NCBI GenBank assembly: GCA_002354035.1
Contig: DEKU01000069.1
Span: 1 to 63,434 of the forward strand
DNA from: Bacteroidales bacterium UBA2714
Lineage (GTDB): Bacteria; Bacteroidota; Bacteroidia; Bacteroidales; P3
Length of the DNA: 63,434 nucleotides
Reading direction: 5' to 3'
Both the position numbers and the translations under genes were made by a program. The notes beneath the pieces are model-generated. The model was not told the DNA's origin. It saw only the letters and a program-made list of their open reading frames with translations, and ran no database searches. Shown here piece by piece: positions 43,362 through 52,222 of this stretch (the stretch's first letter is position 1; each line of letters starts with the position of its first letter).

Positions 43362-44603
43362 ATGAATAAGGTATATATCACAGGCCTGGGGTGCGTGACA
43401 CCGCTTGGCAACAACATTGAGACATTGTGGGAAGGACTGATGGCAGGCCGTTGCGGCATTGCCCCCATCGCGGCTCCGCACAGCGACACACTCCCTATCC
43501 ATGTGGCAGGCGAGGTGAAAGACTTCAACCCCGAAGACTATGACATTGACAAGGGCACGGTGCGCCGCAACGACATGTACACACTCTTTGCGCTGGCCGC
43601 CGCCCATCAGGCCATGACCGACAGCGGTCTGCAGGTGGGCACGGATGTGGACCCGTTGCGCATAGGCTGCGCCGTAGGTTCGGGCATCGGTGGCATCAAG
43701 ACCTTCAACACTGAGCACAAGAAACTGCTTGAAGAGGGCACCCGCCGTGTGTCGCCCCACTTCATCCCCATGATGATTGCCAACATCGGCTCGGCCAATG
43801 TGGCCATCAAATACAACTGCCAAGGCCCCAACCTGCCCGTTGTGACGGCTTGCGCCACCGGCACCCATGCTGTGGGCGAGGCATACAGAATGATTCGTGA
43901 GAGCAGAGCAGACGCCATGATTTGCGGTGGCGCCGAGAGCGCAATATGCGATATGGCTCTGGCCGGTTTCAACAATATGAAGGCCCTCACGCAGAACCCC
44001 GACCCGCTGACGGCTTCGGTACCCTTCGATGCCCGCCGCAAAGGGTTCGTGATGGGCGAAGGAGCCGGCATTCTGGTGCTGGAGAGCGAAGAGTGCGCCC
44101 GCAAACGTGGAGCGAAGATCTATGCCGAGGTGAGCGGCTATGGCAACACTTGCGACGCTTACCACTACACAGCTCCCCATCCCGAAGGACGTAACGCAGC
44201 CGAAGCCATCCGTCTGGCCGCCGAGGAGGCTGGTTTCCAGCCCACGGAGAAGATGTATATCAACGCCCACGGCACCAGCACCCCCCTCAACGACGCCAGC
44301 GAGACTATGGCCATCAAGAAGGCCCTGGGCGAAGAGGTGGCTCGCAAGGTGGAAATCAGCTCGACCAAATCGATGCTGGGCCACATGCTTGGCGCCGCAG
44401 GTGCAGTGGAGTTGATTATCTGCGCCCTCGCCATCAAGCACGGCATGCTGCCCCCCACCATCGGCTACCAGGAGCCTGACCCGGCATGCGACCTCGACTA
44501 TATCCCGAACAAGGCCCGCAAGAGCGAGGTGGACATCACGCTTTCCAACTCGTTCGGCTTTGGCGGACAGAACGCCTGTGTGGCACTGAGAAGAGTGAAA
44601 TAA
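43362..44603 (+). CDS. fabF: 3-oxoacyl-ACP synthase II (KAS II)
   Basis: A 413-residue elongating condensing enzyme. Catalytic residues are in VTACATGTHAVGEA (Cys), NAHGTSTPLND (first His) and SMLGHMLGAAGA (Lys and second His); NSFGFGGQNA closes the fold. The start at 43362 gives the usual MNKVYITGLG N-terminus; the frame opens 15 codons earlier. No acpP gene lies before it, although acpP-fabF is the common arrangement. Confidence 0.95.
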   Translation: MNKVYITGLGCVTPLGNNIETLWEGLMAGRCGIAPIAAPHSDTLPIHVAGEVKDFNPEDYDIDKGTVRRNDMYTLFALAAAHQAMTDSGLQVGTDVDPLRIGCAVGSGIGGIKTFNTEHKKLLEEGTRRVSPHFIPMMIANIGSANVAIKYNCQGPNLPVVTACATGTHAVGEAYRMIRESRADAMICGGAESAICDMALAGFNNMKALTQNPDPLTASVPFDARRKGFVMGEGAGILVLESEECARKRGAKIYAEVSGYGNTCDAYHYTAPHPEGRNAAEAIRLAAEEAGFQPTEKMYINAHGTSTPLNDASETMAIKKALGEEVARKVEISSTKSMLGHMLGAAGAVELIICALAIKHGMLPPTIGYQEPDPACDLDYIPNKARKSEVDITLSNSFGFGGQNACVALRRVK

Positions 44604-44750
44604 TCCCGCAAAGAAAAGAGCAAGAAATCCTGATTTGGAATAGACGAAAGGCAAAAAGGGGTCGAGGCGGAATAGACGGTAATTTGAAAGAACGCCTTAG
44701 CCCCTTTGAACCTGAGTTAAACATAAAAGACCAAAAAGAAATAAGACGTT

Positions 44751-45170
44751 ATGTTGACACGTGAAGAAATCAAACAATTCCTGCCCCACCGCGAGCCTAT
44801 GCTGCTGGTGGATGACATGTCGATGGAAGGCGACATGGCTGTATCGCACTACCATGTACGCGGTGACGAGTTTTTCGTGCAAGGCCATTTTCCGGGCAAC
44901 CCCATCGTGCCGGGAGTTATCCTGTGCGAGATAATGGGACAGGCATCGTCCATTTTGGTTTTGGACGAGTTGAAGAACCGTCTCACCTTATACAGCGGGT
45001 TGAACGATGTGCGTTTCCGCCAACCCGTGCGTCCTGGCGACACTATCACCGTGAAATCACGCATCACGGCCCGCAAAGGACTTATTTTCTTTATCGACGC
45101 TACCGCTTATGTGGGAGACAAGGTGGCCTGCAAGGGCAAGCTGTCTTTTGTGCTGGTGGACAAAGAGTAA
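44751..45170 (+). CDS. fabZ: 3-hydroxyacyl-ACP dehydratase (FabZ type)
   Basis: A 139-residue hot-dog-fold dehydratase. PHREPMLLVD near the start, the catalytic His in VQGHFPGNPIVPGV and the acidic residue in ILCEIMGQ are in the standard places, so it should form trans-2-enoyl-ACP from 3-hydroxyacyl-ACP. Length matches FabZ and there is no isomerase-type (FabA) extension. It follows fabF after 147 bp in which I see no other gene. Confidence 0.92.
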   Translation: MLTREEIKQFLPHREPMLLVDDMSMEGDMAVSHYHVRGDEFFVQGHFPGNPIVPGVILCEIMGQASSILVLDELKNRLTLYSGLNDVRFRQPVRPGDTITVKSRITARKGLIFFIDATAYVGDKVACKGKLSFVLVDKE

Positions 45171-45291
45171 ATCATTTTTTGCTGAAGCCACACAATAATA
45201 ACGGAGAAGGCACGTTAAAGAAACTTAACAGACCGGTGGGGCATAGACTCCATCGGCATAATGATTAGTTAATAAAAAAAGAAAGACTGAA

Positions 45292-46038
45292 ATGAACCTG
45301 TTAGAGAACAAGATAGCCCTGATTACGGGTGCTGCCCGTGGCATAGGCCGCCGCACGGCTGAGCTTTTTGCCGAAGAGGGCGCAACGGTGATTGTCACCG
45401 ACCTGAAAGAGACCGACAGCAGCGTGGAGCTGATGGAAAAGCTGAAAGGTATCAATCCTGAATGTGCATTCTACACCGCCAACGCCGCCGACTGGGCACA
45501 GACCGAGGCCCTGGCCAAGACTGTGATAGAGCGTTACGGCCGCGTGGACGCCATCGTGAATAATGCCGGCATCACACGCGACAACCTGTTGCTGCGCATG
45601 AGCCCCGAAGACTGGGATTTGGTCATACAGATCAACCTGCGGTCGGTGTTCAACTACTGCAAAGCCTTCATCCCTTATATGATGAAAAAGCGCAGTGGCA
45701 GCATTATCAACACCAGCTCGGTGGTGGGCGTGAACGGCAACGGAGGCCAGTGCAACTACTCGGCAGCCAAAGCCGGTATCATCGGTTTCACTAAATCGTT
45801 TGCACAGGAGTTCGGGTCGCGCAACATACGCTGCAACGCCATTGCCCCCGGTTTCATTCAGACGGCCATGACCGATGCCATTCCCGACGATGCCCGTAAG
45901 AAATGGCTTGACGATATCCCCATGCACCGCGCCGGCACAGAGCTGGACGTGGCAAGGGTGAGCCTCTTCCTGGCGTCGGACCTCTCGGAGTATGTCACCG
46001 GTCAAGTGATTTGCATCGATGGAGGCATAAGCTTATAA
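45292..46038 (+). CDS. fabG: 3-oxoacyl-ACP reductase
   Basis: A 248-residue short-chain dehydrogenase. NADP-binding TGAARGIGRR at residues about 13-22, NNAGITRDNLLLRM, catalytic Ser in NTSSVVG and the YSAAKAG Tyr-x3-Lys pair are present, as is the C-terminal VTGQVICIDGGI. Sequence and position in the cluster fit FabG, which reduces 3-oxoacyl-ACP. The 121-bp gap upstream appears empty. Confidence 0.94.
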   Translation: MNLLENKIALITGAARGIGRRTAELFAEEGATVIVTDLKETDSSVELMEKLKGINPECAFYTANAADWAQTEALAKTVIERYGRVDAIVNNAGITRDNLLLRMSPEDWDLVIQINLRSVFNYCKAFIPYMMKKRSGSIINTSSVVGVNGNGGQCNYSAAKAGIIGFTKSFAQEFGSRNIRCNAIAPGFIQTAMTDAIPDDARKKWLDDIPMHRAGTELDVARVSLFLASDLSEYVTGQVICIDGGISL

Positions 46039-46053
46039 TTGAACAACTAAAAT

Positions 46054-46081
46054 GCGGGGAGTGCCGACGGGTTCTCTCCGC
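46054..46081 (+). other. Intercistronic hairpin fabG-fabD
   Basis: GCGGGGAG / CTCTCCGC, an 8-bp stem (one wobble pair) with a 12-nt loop in the gap between fabG and fabD; no T tract. Confidence 0.45.
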
Positions 46082-46112
46082 TCACTATTTAATACAAACA
46101 AGACTTTAAAAT

Positions 46113-46997
46113 ATGAAAGCATACGTTTTCCCCGGTCAGGGAGCCCAATTCGTAGGGATGGGCAAAGACCTGTATGACAACAATGACCGCTGCCGCGAGA
46201 TGTTCGAGCGCGCCAACGAAATCATAGGCTTCCGCATTACCGACCTGATGTTTGCGGGCACCCCCGAAGACCTGAAACAGACCAAGGTGACGCAACCCGC
46301 CATTTTCCTCCACTCGGTGATACTGGCCACGTATATGGGCAGCGAGTTTATGCCCGACATGGTGGGCGGCCACTCGCTGGGCGAATTTAGCGCCCTGGTG
46401 GCCACGGGCGCCATGGACTTTGAGGACGGCCTGAAGCTGGTCATTGCCCGCGCCAACGCCATGCAACGCTGCTGCGAGAAACAGCCCTCGACCATGGCCG
46501 CCATCCTCAAGCTGGACGACAAGACGGTGGAGGATGTCTGCGCCGAAATCACGGCGGCTGGACAGGTGGTCGTGGCCGCCAACTACAACACTCCCGGACA
46601 GCTGGTGATCAGCGGTACCGTGGAGGGTGTGGCCCAGGCTTGCGACCGACTGAAAGAGCTGAAGGGCCGCGCTGTGCCTTTAGCCGTGGGCGGTGCATTC
46701 CACAGCCCCCTGATGGAGCCTGCCCGTGTGGAGCTGGCCGAAGCCATTGAGCGCACCCAGTTCCATACCCCCATCTGTCCTTGCTACCAGAATGTGTGTG
46801 CCACCCCCGTCGACAATCCCGACCAAATCAAGCGCAACCTTGTGGCACAGCTCACCTCGCCCGTCCGCTGGACGGCCACTGTGCAGAACATGATAGCCGA
46901 CGGCGCCACCGAATTCATCGAAGTGGGTCCCGGCACTGCCTTGCAAGGCATGGTGAAACGCATCAGCCCCGACACCGACGCCCATTCGGCCTGCTGA
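46113..46997 (+). CDS. fabD: Malonyl-CoA:ACP transacylase
   Basis: A 294-residue acyltransferase that loads malonyl groups on ACP. VFPGQGAQFVGMG starts the protein, the nucleophile is in GGHSLGEFSAL, the carboxylate-binding Arg is in IARANAMQ, and the active-site His is in GGAFHSPLM. Near the end VEVGPGTALQGM type residues (FIEVGPGTALQG) complete the family pattern. Length is normal. Confidence 0.95.
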   Translation: MKAYVFPGQGAQFVGMGKDLYDNNDRCREMFERANEIIGFRITDLMFAGTPEDLKQTKVTQPAIFLHSVILATYMGSEFMPDMVGGHSLGEFSALVATGAMDFEDGLKLVIARANAMQRCCEKQPSTMAAILKLDDKTVEDVCAEITAAGQVVVAANYNTPGQLVISGTVEGVAQACDRLKELKGRAVPLAVGGAFHSPLMEPARVELAEAIERTQFHTPICPCYQNVCATPVDNPDQIKRNLVAQLTSPVRWTATVQNMIADGATEFIEVGPGTALQGMVKRISPDTDAHSAC

Positions 46998-47004
46998 AAG
47001 AAAC

Positions 47005-47047
47005 GGCATCCCGTGTCCATGTTGTGCAAGGTTGGAGACGGGATGCC
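47005..47047 (+). other. Intercistronic stem-loop fabD-etfB
   Basis: GGCATCCCGT / ACGGGATGCC is a perfect 10-bp stem with a 23-nt loop in the 115-bp gap between fabD and etfB. It lacks a T tract, so it may act in RNA processing or as a weak terminator between the fab and etf parts. Confidence 0.55.
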
Positions 47048-47112
47048 CCAATCATAGCGCTGGACGCCACAGCAAACAACAAATCATTTTTGAATCATTA
47101 ACTTAGAACAGT

Positions 47113-47916
47113 ATGAGTATAAAAATCGTAGTATTGGCCAAGCAGGTGCCCGACACACGCAATGTGGGGCCCGAGGCCATGACCCCCGAAGGCACTATCA
47201 ACCGTTCCGCCCTTCCGGCAGTCTACAACCCCGAAGACATCAACGCTCTGGAGATGGCTCTCCAGGTGAAAGAGCTGCTGCCCGGCGCCACCATCACCGT
47301 GGTGACCATGGGACCTCCGCGCGCTGAAGAGATAATCCGCGAGGCTATCTACCGTGGTGCCGACGACGGCTTTGTCCTTTCCGACCGCCGCTTTGCCGGT
47401 GCCGACACGCTGGCCACCTCCTACGCCATCTCTTGCGCCGTGAAAAAGCTGGGCCATGTCGACCTCGTTTTCGGTGGTCGTCAAGCCATCGACGGCGACA
47501 CCGCACAGGTGGGACCCCAAGTGGCCGAAAAGATGGATATACCCCAGATCACATACGCCGAAGAGCTGCTGGAAGTGAGCGACAAGAGCATCCGTATCAA
47601 GCGTCGCATCTCGAGCGGCACCGAGGTGGTGGAGGCTCCGCTGCCCGTGCTCGTCACCGTGTGCGGCAGTGCCCCGCGGCCCCGTTTCCGCAACGCCCAT
47701 CTGGTGCTGAAAAACCGTCACCTCGAAGTCCCCGTGTGGACAGCCGACGATGTGAACCCCGAGTTCGACCGTCTGGGTCTCTCCGGCTCACCCACCAAGG
47801 TGAAGAACGTGGACAGCGTGGTGTTGACCCAAAAGGATAACATCCGCGTGGAGAACACACAGGAATCACTTAACAACCTCATCTCAAATCTTGTCACCAA
47901 CCATATCATAGGATAG
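47113..47916 (+). CDS. etfB: Electron transfer flavoprotein, beta subunit
   Basis: A 267-residue ETF small subunit. It begins IKIVVLAKQVPDT as EtfB proteins do, and holds the AMP/FAD-binding segment LVFGGRQAIDGDTAQVGPQVAE. With EtfA it passes electrons between flavin dehydrogenases and a partner. Whether it is of the bifurcating kind (two FAD) I cannot tell from motifs alone. etfA follows after 4 bp. Confidence 0.93.
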   Translation: MSIKIVVLAKQVPDTRNVGPEAMTPEGTINRSALPAVYNPEDINALEMALQVKELLPGATITVVTMGPPRAEEIIREAIYRGADDGFVLSDRRFAGADTLATSYAISCAVKKLGHVDLVFGGRQAIDGDTAQVGPQVAEKMDIPQITYAEELLEVSDKSIRIKRRISSGTEVVEAPLPVLVTVCGSAPRPRFRNAHLVLKNRHLEVPVWTADDVNPEFDRLGLSGSPTKVKNVDSVVLTQKDNIRVENTQESLNNLISNLVTNHIIG

Positions 47917-47920
47917 TTAT

Positions 47921-48943
47921 ATGAACAGCATACTCGTATATATTGAAATCAACGAATCGGGTCGCGTAGCCGACGTGAGCCTTGAGCTTTGCTCCAAAGG
48001 CCGCCGTCTGGCCGACCGTCTGGGTGGGCAACTGGAAGCCATCGTGGCTGGGAACAACGTGGCCGACCTCGAACAGCAATTATACCCTTACGGTGTCGAC
48101 ACCATCCTCTATGCCAACGACCCGCGCCTGTCGCCCTACCGCACGCTGCCCCATTTCAGCATCGTCGACGGCATCATCCGCGAGCGTCAGCCCGAAGTGG
48201 TGCTCTATGGAGCCACCAGTGTAGGCCGTGACCTTGCCCCGCGTATCGCCTCCCACCTGCGCTGCGGCCTCACCGCCGACTGCACAGCCCTCGAAATTGG
48301 CGACCACACCGACCTCAAGACCGGCAAGGAGTATCACGACATCCTTTACCAGATTCGTCCCGCATTCGGTGGCAACATCGTGGCCACCATCGTCAGTCCC
48401 GAAACACGGCCCCAGATGGCCACCGTGCGCGAAGGCGTGATGCGCAAAGAGATTATCGACGCCAACCGCAAAGGGCAACTTATCAACCTCGACGCCGCCA
48501 AATACCTGCGTGCCGAGGACGAGTGCCTCAAGGTCATCAGCCGCCAGATCGACCCCCAGGGCGTAGACATCAAAGGAGCCTCCATCATCGTGGCCGGTGG
48601 CTACGGCATGGGCAGCAAGGAAAACTTCGACATGCTGTATAAATTCGCCAACATGATAGGCGGAGAGGTGGGAGCCAGCCGTGCCGCCATCGATGCCGGT
48701 TTCTGCTCCAACGACCGCCAGATAGGCCAGACCGGCGTCACCGTCCGTCCCAAGCTCTACATAGCTTGCGGCATCTCAGGTGCCGTGCAGCACCGTGTGG
48801 GCATGGAACAGTCCGGCCAAATCATCTCCATCAACACCGACCCCGACGCGCCCATCAACTCCATTGCCGACTACACCATCATCGGCGATGTGTGCGAAAT
48901 CATTCCGCGCCTGATGAACGCCTATCAGTCGTGCAAAAAATAA
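47921..48943 (+). CDS. etfA: Electron transfer flavoprotein, alpha subunit
   Basis: A 340-residue ETF large subunit. The C-terminal FAD-binding domain is clear: SIIVAGGYGMGSKENF, GGEVGASRAAIDAGF, QIGQTGVTVRPKLYIACGISGAVQH and SINTDPDAPINSIADY are the conserved EtfA segments. The N-terminal half is the ETF beta-like fold. It lies 4 bp after etfB and 21 bp before the acyl-CoA dehydrogenase, so the three should work as one electron-transfer unit. Confidence 0.95.
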   Translation: MNSILVYIEINESGRVADVSLELCSKGRRLADRLGGQLEAIVAGNNVADLEQQLYPYGVDTILYANDPRLSPYRTLPHFSIVDGIIRERQPEVVLYGATSVGRDLAPRIASHLRCGLTADCTALEIGDHTDLKTGKEYHDILYQIRPAFGGNIVATIVSPETRPQMATVREGVMRKEIIDANRKGQLINLDAAKYLRAEDECLKVISRQIDPQGVDIKGASIIVAGGYGMGSKENFDMLYKFANMIGGEVGASRAAIDAGFCSNDRQIGQTGVTVRPKLYIACGISGAVQHRVGMEQSGQIISINTDPDAPINSIADYTIIGDVCEIIPRLMNAYQSCKK

Positions 48944-48964
48944 TTAACCTCAGCAAATTCAGCC

Positions 48965-50638
48965 ATGAACTATTATAGCGACAACGAAAGCCTGAAGTTC
49001 TACCTTCAGCACCCCGATATCGAAAAGATAGCCACCCTCCGCGAAAACAACTTCGAAGAGGCTGGCCAATACCCCGACGCCCCAGCCAATGTGACCGAGG
49101 CCGTCGAAGGCTACCAACAAGCCATGGACCTCATTGGCGAAATCACCGCCGAGGTTATCGCACCCAATGCCGCCGAAGTCGACGCCGAAGGCCCCAAAGT
49201 GGTCGACGGCCGCGTGGTCTATGCTCCCGGCACCGCCCAGAACCACCAGGTTCTCACCCAGTCCGGCCTCTATGGTATTAAGCAACGCCGCAAATATCAC
49301 GGCCTCAACATGCCCGGCACTGTCACCACCATGGCGGGCGAAATCGTAGCCCGTGCCGATGTGGGCTTTGCCACCATCTGGATGCTCCAAGACTGCGCCG
49401 ACACCATCGAGGACTTCGCCTCCGAAGAAATCAAAGACAAATACCTCCCCCGCATCTATCAGGGAGCCACCTGTAGCATGGACCTCACCGAGCCTGACGC
49501 CGGTTCAGACCTCCAGTCCGTGCGCCTCAAAGCCACCTTCGACGAAGCTGCCAACTGCTGGCGCCTCAATGGTGTGAAGCGGTTTATCACCAACGGCGAT
49601 GCCGACATCCACCTCGTCCTTGCACGCTCCGAAGAGGGCACCACCGACGGCCGAGGCCTCTCCTACTTCGTCTACGACCGCAACGACGGTGGCCTCACCG
49701 TCCGTCGCATCGAGCACAAGATGGGCATCATCGGCTCTCCCACCGCCGAGCTCGTCTTCACCAACGCTCCTTGCCAGCTGGTGGGCGAACGCCGTTTAGG
49801 CCTCATCAAGTACACCATGTCCCTCATGAACGGGGCACGCCTTGGCGTCGGCGCACAAGCCGTAGGCCTGTGCGAAGCCGCTTGCCGCGAGGCAGTAGAA
49901 TATGCCGCCACCCGCGAGCAGTTCGGCAAAACCATCAATCAGATGATCCCCGTCCAGGACATCCTCAGCACCATGCGCGCCAAGACCGACGCCGTCCGCT
50001 CGCTCCTCTACGAGACCGCCCGTCAGGTCGACCTCGCCAACTGCTACGACCGACTCTCCAAAGTTCGTCCGCTCACAGCCGAAGAGCGTCAGGCCATGAA
50101 GGCACACCTTCGCAATGCCGACTGCCTCACGCCCATCACCAAGCTCATGGCCAGCGAGTATTCCAACCAGTGCGCCTACGACTGCATCCAAATCCATGGC
50201 GGAAGCGGATTCATGAAGGAATACACCTGCGAGCGCCTCTATCGCGATGCCCGAATCCTCAGCATCTACGAAGGCACCTCCCAACTCCAGGTGGTCGCTG
50301 CCACCAAAGGCATCAGCAACGGCAACTACCTCAAACGCATTGCCGACTACGACGCCATGCCCATCAGCGCTGAACTCGAACCCCTCCGCGAAATCCTTCG
50401 CGGCATGACCGCCGACTATCGAACCATGCACGACAAGCTCACCGAAGGTGGGGCTGGCGAAGCCTTCGAGCACCACGTCCGTGCTCTGGCCGAGAGCCTG
50501 GCCTATATCATCATGGGCTACCTCCTGCTCCTCGACTCCGAGCGCGACCGCCGTTTCCTCGACTCCTGCCGCCGCATGATACAGATTGGCCGCGCCGAAA
50601 TTGCTAAACACCAGTGCGAAATAAACTGCAACTTCTAA
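48965..50638 (+). CDS. Acyl-CoA dehydrogenase
   Basis: A 557-residue flavoenzyme of the acyl-CoA dehydrogenase family. Recognisable parts: the FAD-contacting SMDLTEPDAGSDLQSV and RFITNGD, REQFGKTINQ, QIHGGSGFMKEY and the catalytic Glu in LSIYEGTSQLQ. It is about 170 residues longer than short-chain dehydrogenases and carries a C-terminal helical extension, as in some FadE-like proteins. With EtfAB it would oxidise acyl-CoA or, run in reverse, reduce enoyl-CoA. It is the last gene of the fab-etf run, and an AT-rich inverted repeat follows at once. Confidence 0.92.
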   Translation: MNYYSDNESLKFYLQHPDIEKIATLRENNFEEAGQYPDAPANVTEAVEGYQQAMDLIGEITAEVIAPNAAEVDAEGPKVVDGRVVYAPGTAQNHQVLTQSGLYGIKQRRKYHGLNMPGTVTTMAGEIVARADVGFATIWMLQDCADTIEDFASEEIKDKYLPRIYQGATCSMDLTEPDAGSDLQSVRLKATFDEAANCWRLNGVKRFITNGDADIHLVLARSEEGTTDGRGLSYFVYDRNDGGLTVRRIEHKMGIIGSPTAELVFTNAPCQLVGERRLGLIKYTMSLMNGARLGVGAQAVGLCEAACREAVEYAATREQFGKTINQMIPVQDILSTMRAKTDAVRSLLYETARQVDLANCYDRLSKVRPLTAEERQAMKAHLRNADCLTPITKLMASEYSNQCAYDCIQIHGGSGFMKEYTCERLYRDARILSIYEGTSQLQVVAATKGISNGNYLKRIADYDAMPISAELEPLREILRGMTADYRTMHDKLTEGGAGEAFEHHVRALAESLAYIIMGYLLLLDSERDRRFLDSCRRMIQIGRAEIAKHQCEINCNF

Positions 50639-50684
50639 TTTTTTTCAATCCATATTGTAGATTGAAAAAAAATTACTATTTTTG
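50637..50684 (+). promoter_or_regulatory. Promoter with AT-rich inverted repeat, outer-membrane barrel gene
   Basis: The -7 box TATTTTTG (50677-50684) and TTG (50655-50657) 19 bp upstream make a good promoter. The -33 box lies in the loop of an inverted repeat, TTTTTTTCAATC / GATTGAAAAAAA (arms at 50639-50650 and 50660-50671), which starts at the stop of the preceding gene. It may be an operator, and can also fold in the upstream mRNA. Confidence 0.7.
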
Positions 50685-50708
50685 TATTGAAAACTAAAAA
50701 ACAATATC

Positions 50709-51425
50709 ATGAATAAAAGCAGTTATATCAAATCGTTATGCCTCGGTGCCGTCCTTATCTTTGCGGGTATTCGTGTTAATGCTCAGCATATTGAGACATC
50801 TGTGTTTGTCAACGGTACCCTTCCTGTAGTGCAGTTCAACAATGCTGTTGAGCTGGAGCCGTTTGGCAGTTTCGCTGTTCTTGACCGCAACAGTATAGGC
50901 AAAGGAGCCAGTGCCGGTCTCGGATTCACTGGCCGTTTCGGCCTTTGGTTCGACGTAGGAGTTGGCGAGCTGCAACCCTATGTCGAGGCCAGTGTACTGT
51001 GGAACAACTCTGGTTCCAAAATCCGCAAAGCCTACGACAACCACGCCGACTCGCTGGGCAATTACCCCACCTTCCCCCAGTACATCAATATCCCTGTCAT
51101 GCTGGGTCTGAAATATCGCTACAATCTGATGCCCGATGTGCGTCCCTTTGCCGAACTGGCCATTGGCTACGACATGCTCATCATCACCAAGAACGGCTAT
51201 CCCTCACAGACCTACCGCTACAAAATGACGGGTGAACTGGCCTGGATGGCTGGCATCGGCACCTACCTTGGCGAGTTTGTCAGCGTCAACCTCTACTACA
51301 TGGGTCTTGGCAACCACTACATCGAATACTCCGCCAAATCAGCCTCTCCGGCCGAGGAAGTCTTCGAAGGCCGTCCCAGCAGCAGCCTTGGCGTGCTCGG
51401 ACTCCGCGTCGGTTTCCATTTCTAA
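50709..51425 (+). CDS. Outer-membrane beta-barrel protein
   Basis: A 238-residue exported protein: signal peptide ending in VNAQ (about residue 25), then alternating hydrophobic strands rich in Y, G and F (LGLKYRYNLMPDVRPFAELAIGY) and a C-terminal VLGLRVGFHF with the terminal Phe used for barrel assembly. The size fits an eight-stranded barrel of the OMP_b-brl type. I cannot assign a transport role. It has its own promoter and terminator and uses rather different codons (more T) than the genes around it at the 5' end. Confidence 0.85.
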   Translation: MNKSSYIKSLCLGAVLIFAGIRVNAQHIETSVFVNGTLPVVQFNNAVELEPFGSFAVLDRNSIGKGASAGLGFTGRFGLWFDVGVGELQPYVEASVLWNNSGSKIRKAYDNHADSLGNYPTFPQYINIPVMLGLKYRYNLMPDVRPFAELAIGYDMLIITKNGYPSQTYRYKMTGELAWMAGIGTYLGEFVSVNLYYMGLGNHYIEYSAKSASPAEEVFEGRPSSSLGVLGLRVGFHF

Positions 51426-51512
51426 CCCTCTCGACTTGCGGCCACAAAGCATAGCATGCCGCAAGCCGCACCCCCTGGAGCAAGAGAAAATTTCCTCCTT
51501 TCTATTAATGTC

Positions 51513-51553
51513 AAGGGCAGCCCGATTCCGAGCTGCCCTTACTCTTTTTCTGT
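51513..51553 (+). terminator. Terminator after the barrel gene
   Basis: AAGGGCAGC / GCTGCCCTT, a perfect 9-bp stem, then ACTC and five T residues on the plus strand. It lies between convergent genes and may slow transcripts from the other side too. Confidence 0.8.
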
Positions 51554-51569
51554 CTAAAAGGAACAGGCC

Positions 51570-52205
51570 TTATTTAATCTCGAGCCGAAACATCGGTTGG
51601 CCCTCAATCCGGCCCTCCAGCACATCGCCTATCTCCACTGGTCCCACACCCGCCGGAGTTCCGGTAAAAATCATATCCCCCGTTCGCAGCGTCATAAACT
51701 GCGACACGTGGGCTATCAGCCTGTCCACCGAGAAAATCATATCCTCCGTATTGCCCTGCTGCACCATCTTCCCGTTTCGGCTCAAATCAAAGCCCATATT
51801 GTTTATCGTGAGGGTCTCCTTCCCCGTGGCCTGCCTCAGCGCTTCCAGGGTCACGAAAGGCCCCACCACAGCGCTGCCGTCAAAACCCTTCGACAACAGC
51901 CAAGGCAGTCCCGCCGCCTTAGCCTTGCGCTGCAAATCACGCGCCGTGAAATCGATTCCCAGTGCCACCGCGTCATAATACTTGTGGGCAAACCGGGGCT
52001 CTATGCACTTCCCCAGCCGGTCTATCCTCACCACAATCTCCACCTCATGCTGCAAATCCTGCGTAAAATCAGGATAGAACAGCGGCATTTGTTTCGGGTT
52101 CAACGCACTGTCCGGCTTCAAAAAAAAGGTCGGTTCAGAAGGCACCTCGGCCTTCATCTCGCCAGCATGGGGAGCATAATTGCGCACCACACATAAAATC
52201 TTCAT
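51570..52205 (-). CDS. Fumarylacetoacetate hydrolase family protein
   Basis: A 211-residue FAH-fold hydrolase. The metal-binding Glu residues are in HEVEIVVRI (about 53-61) and the Asp in GIDFTARDLQ; SKGFDGSAVVGPF and IFTGTPAGVGPV are family hallmarks. This single-domain form resembles FAHD1-like acylpyruvate hydrolases or oxaloacetate decarboxylases; the substrate is not determined. It starts 17 bp after the PD40 gene and is the last gene of the tsaD-porP group. Confidence 0.92.
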   Translation of the reverse strand: MKILCVVRNYAPHAGEMKAEVPSEPTFFLKPDSALNPKQMPLFYPDFTQDLQHEVEIVVRIDRLGKCIEPRFAHKYYDAVALGIDFTARDLQRKAKAAGLPWLLSKGFDGSAVVGPFVTLEALRQATGKETLTINNMGFDLSRNGKMVQQGNTEDMIFSVDRLIAHVSQFMTLRTGDMIFTGTPAGVGPVEIGDVLEGRIEGQPMFRLEIK

Positions 52206-52222
52206 ATCCTTATCCTTTAGCT

